A DNA stretch of 6,017 nucleotides from assembly GCA_016873575.1 (NCBI GenBank), contig VGWY01000158.1, forward strand, positions 1-6,017, written 5' to 3'. Of this stretch, positions 1-5,049 are shown piece after piece. The first letter of the stretch is position 1, and each line of letters opens with the position of its first letter. The notes under the pieces are model-generated. The model saw nothing but the letters and a program-made list of their open reading frames with translations, made no database searches and was not told the origin of the DNA. The DNA comes from Nitrospira sp. (GTDB taxonomy: Bacteria; Nitrospirota; Thermodesulfovibrionia; Thermodesulfovibrionales; SM23-35). Made by a program: the position numbers and the translations under genes.

Positions 1-634
1 AGCCTGCAAGACCAAGATACTTCTGGGCGCCTTCCTTAGCCGCTGCGAAGGTCTTATATGATAAATTCACATTATTTACCGAACCTGTGAAGAGGAATTT
101 AACGCCGGCTAATTTACCAAGTTGAACCAATTGTCTATCATCAACAAGTCCTGATTGCTGGAATTTGTGTTCATCAAGTATTTTTTTCATCTCAGAGCGG
201 GTATATACTTTCGCCCCTCCCATATTTACCAGCTCGTCAACTACACCGTCTTCGACACTTTCGGCAAGTTTCGCATTAATGTCCCGTTCTGTTCGCTGCG
301 ATTCTGCCTGAAATTTATTCCATTCCTTCTGTCCCCATACAACACCTGCGACACCAGGCCCTACGGCAGCGCCTGCAGCTCCAACCTTTGTCCTTTCGCC
401 GCTACCCTGAACACTTGCCTGAACCATCTTTGCATAATCAAATGTAGTATTATTGGTAAAATTAACCACAGCTACACGGGGAATTGTCGCCTCATATACA
501 GCCTTACATATAGCGGGTATCTTCTCTGATTCACCTGTATCAGGGATAAAGGCAGTCGGGTCATATTTAATGGCTGTTGCACAAGCCATCACTGCAAGTG
601 AAACGCACAGCGTAACCAATAATTTCTTAAACAT
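1..634 (-). CDS. CsgG-family outer-membrane lipoprotein, partial (3' end beyond window)
   Basis: The reading frame is open for 211 codons from the ATG at 634-632 and leaves the window at base 1, so the C-terminus is missing. A strong Shine-Dalgarno sequence (AAGGAGG, 647-641) sits just upstream and fixes the start. The N-terminus is a lipoprotein signal: MFKK, a hydrophobic stretch, then a V-M-A-C lipobox with Cys18 as the predicted lipidated residue. Ala at +2 is compatible with outer-membrane sorting. Residues 52-62 (PRVAVVNFTNN) and 172-187 (LGKLAGVKFLFTGSVN) match the core strands of the CsgG/HfaB fold. Residues 78-105 form a Gly/Ala-rich stretch followed by a charged helix (about 105-135). 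CsgG proteins of the curli system are lipoproteins that form outer-membrane secretion pores; other fold members, such as LpoB, are periplasmic regulators. No curli genes are visible, so pore formation is unproven. It lies 33 bases downstream of the next gene and is probably co-transcribed with it. Confidence 0.85.
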   Translation of the reverse strand, partial: MFKKLLVTLCVSLAVMACATAIKYDPTAFIPDTGESEKIPAICKAVYEATIPRVAVVNFTNNTTFDYAKMVQASVQGSGERTKVGAAGAAVGPGVAGVVWGQKEWNKFQAESQRTERDINAKLAESVEDGVVDELVNMGGAKVYTRSEMKKILDEHKFQQSGLVDDRQLVQLGKLAGVKFLFTGSVNNVNLSYKTFAAAKEGAQKYLGLAG

Positions 635-640
635 CCCTTC

Positions 641-647
641 CCTCCTT
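641..647 (-). promoter_or_regulatory. Shine-Dalgarno site of the CsgG-family lipoprotein gene
   Basis: Read on the minus strand this is AAGGAGG, a full anti-16S match, six bases upstream of the ATG at 634. It is the strongest ribosome binding site in the window and suggests that this downstream gene is translated independently and well, despite lying only 33 bases after the preceding stop codon. Confidence 0.8.
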
Positions 648-667
648 AATATATTTTATTCTTCTTT

Positions 668-1894
668 TTAACGGATAACAGAGATGTCATTAAATTTAAG
701 CTTGAATTCAGATTCGGATTTACACTCTACTACAAGCTCTGTAATTGCAGTTGGTTGAGGGTCGACCTTTTCAAAAGTCAGAATCATTTTCATAGAATTA
801 TTAGGAGCAAACTTTTCACCGACACGGCCACGTACGCCACTCTTTCTTCCGCCTAATTCAACAATAGTTGAGCGATGTTCCTTTTTAGCATCATCCACAA
901 ATTTTGTCTGTTTTTCAAAGATATAAAGGGGTTTCTTTTTCAATGTTTTATTGGTAACTTTGAGTTCGCATATCACTGACTGTCCGGAAACTTTACATGT
1001 ATTGAACTCAAAGAGAAAACCTTGCACTTCTTTGGCCTGTTCTGAAAGGGAAACGATGTCAGGTTTCAAGGCTGTAACCGGTTCTCTATAAGAAAAAGTA
1101 GGCTGGGCTGGTATCTTTGCCTTGGCCGAACTCCTCACCATCATGCCGTATTCGACAGCCCCCTTATCGGTTTCTTTCAGGATTATGCCCGTTGATGTCT
1201 TTTCCCGGACATCCTGTATCTCTACCTCACCAATCTCTATGGTTTCAATATCAAGCACCTCTCCTGTCTTGGGATGCCTGATAACCTTACCTTCTTTGTA
1301 GGCTATAAACTTCATCCCTTCCTTAATACCACCCACCCTTCCAAGGTCTATAGTTATCGTGTTATCAGACCTTTGTACAATATATCCTTCGATAGGGAAC
1401 GCCTGTACAATCTTTCCAATAATCTTCGAAACAAGGTCATTCAACCGTACAGAACTTTCAGCCCTGACCTTTTCAGCAGCCATGATTGAACCGGTCTCAA
1501 CACTGATGAGTCGTGCGTTGATTTCTACCGTTCCCCCGATGCTCAGAACAGTACCCGAAACAATAGTCTTGACCCCCAAGAGCTTCCCCAATTGTGCAGC
1601 ACTCTTCGGGTCTATCATACCTGTAATTCCTATCTTCTGTTCCTCAACAACCTTTTGAAGGAGCGCCCTCTCTATCACATCAAACCTTCCTGTCTCTACC
1701 AGGCCTGTAATCAACCATTCAGCCACAATCTTCCCGATATCTTCTGTTTTGAGCTTTTCACCAATTAACTGGAAGTCAAGCACGGCAATCTTTGTCTTCT
1801 TAAAGTCTGCCATTGCCTGAGAAGAAAAGAGGATTGTAAAGGCAAAAGAAATAAATACGGATGCAAGTAAATGAATAGAACCTTTTGTTTTCAT
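668..1894 (-). CDS. Exported CsgG/FlgO-like protein with FlgT-C-like and C-terminal Ig-like domains
   Basis: The protein has 408 residues. Residues 1-29 are a Sec signal peptide (MKTKG, hydrophobic core, cleavage after SQAMA); no lipobox Cys is present, so it is probably soluble in the periplasm or peripheral. Residues 34-165 form a CsgG/FlgO-type domain: KIAVLDF strand, RFDVIERALLQKVVEEQ helix, then AAQLGKLLGVKTIVSGTV and ARLISVETGSI strands. Residues 168-255 (IEGYIV, ITIDLGRVGGIKEGMKF, a basic/acidic loop, IGEVEIQDV) resemble the C-terminal domain of flagellar FlgT and similar SH3-like envelope modules. After a Pro-rich linker (260-285), residues 290-408 look like a beta-sandwich with Cys300, Cys309 and Cys391, which might form a disulphide. 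The ATG at 1894 is preceded by AAGGGG (1912-1907) at a somewhat long spacing. The following lipoprotein gene starts 33 bases later. The CsgG-type fold is well supported; the exact role (flagellar, secretion or cell-wall regulation) is not known. Confidence 0.85.
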   Translation of the reverse strand: MKTKGSIHLLASVFISFAFTILFSSQAMADFKKTKIAVLDFQLIGEKLKTEDIGKIVAEWLITGLVETGRFDVIERALLQKVVEEQKIGITGMIDPKSAAQLGKLLGVKTIVSGTVLSIGGTVEINARLISVETGSIMAAEKVRAESSVRLNDLVSKIIGKIVQAFPIEGYIVQRSDNTITIDLGRVGGIKEGMKFIAYKEGKVIRHPKTGEVLDIETIEIGEVEIQDVREKTSTGIILKETDKGAVEYGMMVRSSAKAKIPAQPTFSYREPVTALKPDIVSLSEQAKEVQGFLFEFNTCKVSGQSVICELKVTNKTLKKKPLYIFEKQTKFVDDAKKEHRSTIVELGGRKSGVRGRVGEKFAPNNSMKMILTFEKVDPQPTAITELVVECKSESEFKLKFNDISVIR

Positions 1895-1928
1895 AATCTT
1901 TTTAACCCCTTAAGATAATAATCATATT

Positions 1929-2003
1929 GTAGCCGCAAACTTTAGTTTGCGTAATTATATGTTTTCAATATCATGTAAATCGCAGGCTAAAGCCTGCGGC
2001 TAC
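1929..2003. repeat. REP-like inverted doublet (BIME-like), 75 bp
   Basis: Two 23-base arms (1929-1951 and 1981-2003) face each other across 29 bases. Each begins, reading inward, with GTAGCCGCA and matches the other at 19 of 23 positions. Each arm is itself a perfect 8-bp hairpin: CGCAAACT/AGTTTGCG on the left and CGCAGGCT/AGCCTGCG on the right, each with a 2-base centre. The outer 9 bases of the two arms are also perfectly complementary, so one large cruciform or two small hairpins can form. A GTAG tetranucleotide 5' of a palindrome is the hallmark of REP sequences mobilised by RAYT (TnpA-REP) transposases. No such transposase gene is in the window. The element lies between two genes and disrupts neither. 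Confidence 0.75.
1954..1979 (-). promoter_or_regulatory. Weak candidate promoter inside the REP-like doublet
   Basis: On the minus strand, TTTACA (1979-1974) and a perfect TATAAT (1959-1954) lie between the two hairpin arms, upstream of the CsgG/FlgO-like gene. The spacer is only 14 bases, too short for a good sigma70 promoter, and no better pair was found between this gene and the preceding one. If real, the repeat itself would supply the promoter; otherwise the gene depends on read-through from the FlgT-like gene. Confidence 0.2.
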
Positions 2004-2060
2004 CCAAAAAAGACTCTCTCAAGTCCAATTTTATACTGCTAAAAAACCATACTCATATAA

Positions 2061-2095
2061 AAATACAAAATGTCATGCTGAACTCGTTTCAGCAT
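2061..2095 (-). terminator. Possible rho-independent terminator formed by a repeat arm
   Basis: Read on the minus strand, downstream of the FlgT-like gene, the 8-bp hairpin at 2095-2075 is followed by a T-rich run (GACATTTTGTATTTTTATA). The hairpin is only moderately GC-rich and the T-run begins four bases after it, so termination may be partial. The hairpin nearer the stop codon (2140-2120) has no immediate T-run. Read-through into the CsgG/FlgO-like gene remains possible. Confidence 0.3.
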
Positions 2096-2144
2096 CTAAT
2101 AAAAACAATAAATTATGAGACCCTGAAATAAATTCAGGGTGACA
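2071..2144. repeat. Second inverted-hairpin doublet repeat, 74 bp
   Basis: Two 27-base arms (2071-2097 and 2118-2144) lie in inverted orientation 20 bases apart and agree at 20 of 27 positions. Each starts, reading inward, with TGTCA and ends with TCT. Each arm forms a perfect 8-bp stem with a 5-base loop: ATGCTGAA/TTCAGCAT at 2075-2095 and ACCCTGAA/TTCAGGGT at 2120-2140. The sequence type (TGTCA, CTGAA, TTTCAG, TCT) resembles dispersed intergenic repeats seen in many Gram-negative genomes, which is from general knowledge and was not searched here. It starts 67 bases from the end of the first doublet and has a different consensus. It lies just beyond the stop codon of the FlgT-like gene. Confidence 0.7.
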
Positions 2145-2160
2145 AATCAGCAGTCTCAAT

Positions 2161-3339
2161 CTACTTATAAGCTACATCTATTGCATATGTTGAAAATTTA
2201 AGAATACGAAAATTTGGTTTCTGGGCAATACTATTCGCCAGATACACGGTGTTTTCAGGATAACTGACTACAAATTCTCCAAGACCTTTTTCTTCGACAT
2301 TCATGACCCATGCCAAATTCTGGAGTACATCCTTAATCTCGAAATTGGTATTCAGGTCAGTTACATCCTTTATCTTAATATTCACTCTTTTGGAAATCCC
2401 CTTGATATACTGACTGATCTTCTCAAGTACAACCGGGCTTAATTTCTCTGCTGCATCTTTTAATCCGTTGGCAGTGGCATCCTCTACATTTGTTGCTAAT
2501 CCCCTGCCTTCCTCAGTCCCTGCTGTCAGTATTACCATCTTACCCGTAGCATCTCTTGTGACCATTCGATATGTCACTCTGACAGTTACATTATTAAAAG
2601 GCATGGCCATACCATATCCTATATCCTGCCCTTTTTTCGTAGAAATGGTATAGTCAATCTTGCCTATGAGAAGTATATTTGACAAAAATTTATACATCAT
2701 GCTTCTGAGTGTTAAGTAATTACCGCTTTTTATTGTCTTCTCAATATCTGCTGCCTCTACGACATCCGTTGGAGCGACATCGATAACCTTGAGCCCCTGT
2801 TCTGTGAGTTTTCCAATGATTGTTTCTGAAAGGATATTTGTCTCATCGTATTCGTCTTTTGTACTTACTGTATATTTTTCCTTTTTCCCGTACGGTGTTT
2901 TCTGTGTTTCTCCCCCTTCGCTAACTACCTTCGGTTTTCTTGCAGGAATAAAAACAGCAACAGAATTGTTCAGGGCAAGTGAAGAAACTGCGTCCTTTGC
3001 CTTTAAAGGCTCTACACAAACTTCAGCTTTTACCAAGTACGTATCACCCCTGTTTTCCTCTTTCAGAACTTTGTAACTGTTCACTGCTCCCTTTATCTCT
3101 TTGCTAACAGCTTCATCCACCAGCGCCATGTTCTGAACCACACTCTGTGCCTTTACTTCCACTCCGATAACCTGTTCAATGGCAGACCATTTAGCCCTTG
3201 CTATTGCCTCAGCCTTTGCGGAAGGAATATCATTCTGAATAATAACTGCCTCACCCTCGGTATTGATGCATCGCTGGGCAAGGGAAAGATTTGAACAAAA
3301 CAGCAAGAAAAGGATTGTTAATATTACTTTTTTACTCAT
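2161..3339 (-). CDS. Exported FlgT-like protein (flagellar assembly / CsgG-related family)
   Basis: I take the start as ATG 3339-3337, giving 392 residues. AAGGGG lies 9 bases upstream, and an in-frame ATG 33 bases further up falls inside the -10 box of the promoter, so it cannot be in the transcript. Residues 1-21 are a Sec signal peptide (MSKK, hydrophobic core, cleavage after NLSLA); the Cys at 15 has Phe before it, so no lipobox. Residues 26-110 (EGEAVIIQNDIPSAKAEAIA, then WSAIEQVIGVEV, then YLVKAEVCVEP) match the pattern of the FlgT N-terminal domain, where an 'nnDi..Ar..Ai..A' helix follows the first strand. Residues 127-315 resemble the CsgG-like middle domain (NSVAVFIP at the start, ILLIGKIDYTIS, VTVRVTYRMVTRDATGKMV). 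The last about 75 residues form a separate small alpha/beta domain. Vibrio FlgT (close to 380 residues) helps build the flagellar basal-body H and T rings; no flagellar genes are seen here, so a non-flagellar envelope role is equally possible. Confidence 0.82.
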   Translation of the reverse strand: MSKKVILTILFLLFCSNLSLAQRCINTEGEAVIIQNDIPSAKAEAIARAKWSAIEQVIGVEVKAQSVVQNMALVDEAVSKEIKGAVNSYKVLKEENRGDTYLVKAEVCVEPLKAKDAVSSLALNNSVAVFIPARKPKVVSEGGETQKTPYGKKEKYTVSTKDEYDETNILSETIIGKLTEQGLKVIDVAPTDVVEAADIEKTIKSGNYLTLRSMMYKFLSNILLIGKIDYTISTKKGQDIGYGMAMPFNNVTVRVTYRMVTRDATGKMVILTAGTEEGRGLATNVEDATANGLKDAAEKLSPVVLEKISQYIKGISKRVNIKIKDVTDLNTNFEIKDVLQNLAWVMNVEEKGLGEFVVSYPENTVYLANSIAQKPNFRILKFSTYAIDVAYK

Positions 3340-3343
3340 TCCA

Positions 3344-3351
3344 CATACCCC
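3344..3351 (-). promoter_or_regulatory. Ribosome binding site that fixes the FlgT-like start
   Basis: The minus strand reads AAAGGGGT about 8 bases upstream of the ATG at 3339. The upstream in-frame ATG at 3372 has only AT-rich sequence before it and no Shine-Dalgarno match, so this site decides in favour of the shorter protein. Confidence 0.65.
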
Positions 3352-3367
3352 TTTAGGTTTGTTTATT

Positions 3368-3395
3368 ATCATAATATATTCTATGATTTTGTCAA
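3368..3395 (-). promoter_or_regulatory. Sigma70-type promoter of the FlgT-like gene
   Basis: On the minus strand a perfect -35 box TTGACA (3395-3390) is followed after 16 bases by TATGAT (3373-3368), five of six bases matching the -10 consensus. Transcription would begin near 3361, leaving a leader of about 22 bases with the ribosome binding site. The promoter lies between the dispersed repeat and the gene, so the FlgT-like gene is probably transcribed independently of the HD-GYP gene upstream. Confidence 0.75.
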
Positions 3396-3413
3396 GGGAA
3401 TATTACCGAAACA

Positions 3414-3639
3414 CATTACCACAAAAGACATGGGAGCCACAGAGGCCACAGAGTATGAATACACATTCAAATGAAAAACTCAAAGTTGAAATATTGTGAA
3501 ATTTCAATTTCAATTGGCATTTGAATTTTGGATTCTAAATTTGTTTAGAATTGAGCTATAAGGGTTTAAGCTATAAGGATTTCGTATTTAAAATTTCTCC
3601 GTGTCCTCTGTGGCTAATGATATTGTGTGGTTTAGTGGT
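3414..3639. repeat. Dispersed-repeat-like intergenic element with imperfect terminal inverted repeats
   Basis: GCCACAGAGGCCACAGAG at 3436-3453 and the reverse complement of 3597-3614 (GCCACAGAGGACACGGAG) match at 16 of 18 positions, facing each other across 143 bases. The outer flanks are rich in CCAC and AAACCAC motifs on both sides. The interior is AT-rich and built from repetitive AATTT-type words, including AGCTATAAGG twice, 15 bases apart (3554-3563 and 3569-3578). The 'CCACAGAGG.CAC.GAG' word is a familiar dispersed intergenic repeat in several Gram-negative lineages, from general knowledge and not checked here. No protein is encoded. The outer ends are estimated; the right end directly touches the stop codon of the HD-GYP gene. 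Confidence 0.6.
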
Positions 3640-5049
3640 TTAAAGCAGATATTCTGCGAGGTTTATATTGTATTTGTTCGGGTCGAGTGTTTTGACGATT
3701 GACCTTAGATATCTGCCTGTCTCGTCTTTTTGAGCGAGGCTTACAACCGGTCCCTTCAACCTGTTCCCATTGCTGTCAATAACAATCACTACTTTTGGCC
3801 TGTCACCCATGACCTCATTGCTTTCGAAGACAAGGCCAAGTTCTTTTGTATCAAGCATTACGAGTGTACCGATGGGGAAAACTCCAATCATATTGATAAA
3901 AAATTTAAGGAGTACAGGGTCAAGTTGTATACCTGATCTTTCCATCATAATACTAATTGCTTTATCAGGAGGCATTGGAATCCTTGAATAGACCCTTGAT
4001 GATGTCATCGCATCGTATTGATCGGCAATACATACTATTTTTGAATAGAGGTCAAGATCCATATAGTTACTTACGCGCGGATATCCTGAGAAGTCGTTGT
4101 GAATATGATGCTCGAACGAGACAATAACTGACCTGATAGCTGTGCTGTCGAACCCTCTTAATTTCAGGATTGCCCTTACACCCCATACCGGATGTCTCTT
4201 CATAATCTTCCATTCATCATCGGTAAGATCGCCTGGCTTATTCAATATCTCATAGGGGGTTCTGATCTTACCTATGTCGTGAAAAAGCGCCGTAATTCCA
4301 AGCACAGCAAGTAACTTTTTATTCAACCCTAATCTTTGGCCAAGGGCTATCGAGAGGATACTCACATTCACCATATGATGATAGGTGTATTCATCATAAT
4401 CCTTAATCGCTGTCATACCAATAAGAAGTTGTTCTTCCTCTAACAAACGATCAACCATTGCCTCGACAATCCTTTTCGACTTTTTGATATTAACCCTTTC
4501 TCCTGCCTCGATCTTTGAGAACAACCCCTGGATATACGCGACAGCGGTAAAATATGTCTTTTTGACTATTTTTCTGGTATCAACATCTTCGTCTTCCTTT
4601 ATCTTTTTCAACCTGTCTATCTTGATACTGGATAACGCATCAATTCCCTCTGACATCGTGTCATAAGGGGTATCCGAGAAGCCAGATTCAATAAATGCCT
4701 TCAGGAATGTCTGGAGGTCTACGGGATTCATAAAATCCTTAAAAATAACACTCCCGATCTCTCTTTTCTTGAATTCCCTGACAAGGAAGTTAAAGTTGAT
4801 AAGATAATCGAGTGAATAACGTATTCTCATACCATTGATATAAAAAAACTCTCCTATGAGTTCCAGTAATATACTCCGTTCCGATTTTATCAGTGGGTTC
4901 AGGAGGGCAATGTATTTTTCGATAGCTGTTGTAACAGCGATGTTGCTCGGACTATGGATATTCGCAGTTCTCAGGATAATAGACAGTTGGTTGATGATAT
5001 CCTTTGCACTGCTAATTAGTTCCCTGTCTTCTTTAACGGCCAAGTTCAA
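3640..5049 (-). CDS. HD-GYP domain phosphohydrolase (probable c-di-GMP phosphodiesterase)
   Basis: Residues are numbered from the TTG at 5049 (469 residues). A second in-frame TTG at 5043-5041 has AAGAGG (5056-5051) at the ideal 7-base spacing and is the more likely start; the first in-frame ATG is 72 codons in. Residues 1-160 are an N-terminal region I do not recognise. The HD-GYP domain spans about 200-395: YTYHHMVNV (His225), HDIGK (257-261), His286 in KRHPVWG, His314/His315, GYP (322-324), and Asp343 in ADQYDAMTS. These are the expected metal ligands for an enzyme that hydrolyses cyclic di-GMP to pGpG or GMP. The HHExxDGxGYP motif reads HHIHNDFSGYP, with Ile for Glu and Phe for Gly, so activity or specificity may be altered. 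A C-terminal extension (395-469) starts with the usual PIGTLVMLD strand. There is no membrane segment, so it is cytoplasmic. Its start overlaps the end of the HEAT-repeat gene, indicating an operon. Confidence 0.92.
   Translation of the reverse strand: MNLAVKEDRELISSAKDIINQLSIILRTANIHSPSNIAVTTAIEKYIALLNPLIKSERSILLELIGEFFYINGMRIRYSLDYLINFNFLVREFKKREIGSVIFKDFMNPVDLQTFLKAFIESGFSDTPYDTMSEGIDALSSIKIDRLKKIKEDEDVDTRKIVKKTYFTAVAYIQGLFSKIEAGERVNIKKSKRIVEAMVDRLLEEEQLLIGMTAIKDYDEYTYHHMVNVSILSIALGQRLGLNKKLLAVLGITALFHDIGKIRTPYEILNKPGDLTDDEWKIMKRHPVWGVRAILKLRGFDSTAIRSVIVSFEHHIHNDFSGYPRVSNYMDLDLYSKIVCIADQYDAMTSSRVYSRIPMPPDKAISIMMERSGIQLDPVLLKFFINMIGVFPIGTLVMLDTKELGLVFESNEVMGDRPKVVIVIDSNGNRLKGPVVSLAQKDETGRYLRSIVKTLDPNKYNINLAEYLL

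Noticed and set aside
155..529. A 124-codon open frame on the plus strand
   Set aside because: It lies entirely antisense to the CsgG-family lipoprotein gene, which has a lipobox, family motifs and a strong ribosome binding site. The plus-strand product is Cys- and aromatic-rich with no recognisable pattern.
1929..2144. Possible short CRISPR array or structured RNA from the two repeat doublets
   Set aside because: The repeats are inverted rather than direct, belong to two different families and have no regular spacers; REP-like doublets explain them better.
3481..3600. AT-rich repetitive interior as a replication origin or iteron array
   Set aside because: The AATTT-type words are irregular, no DnaA-box cluster was seen, and flanking inverted ends fit a dispersed repeat instead.
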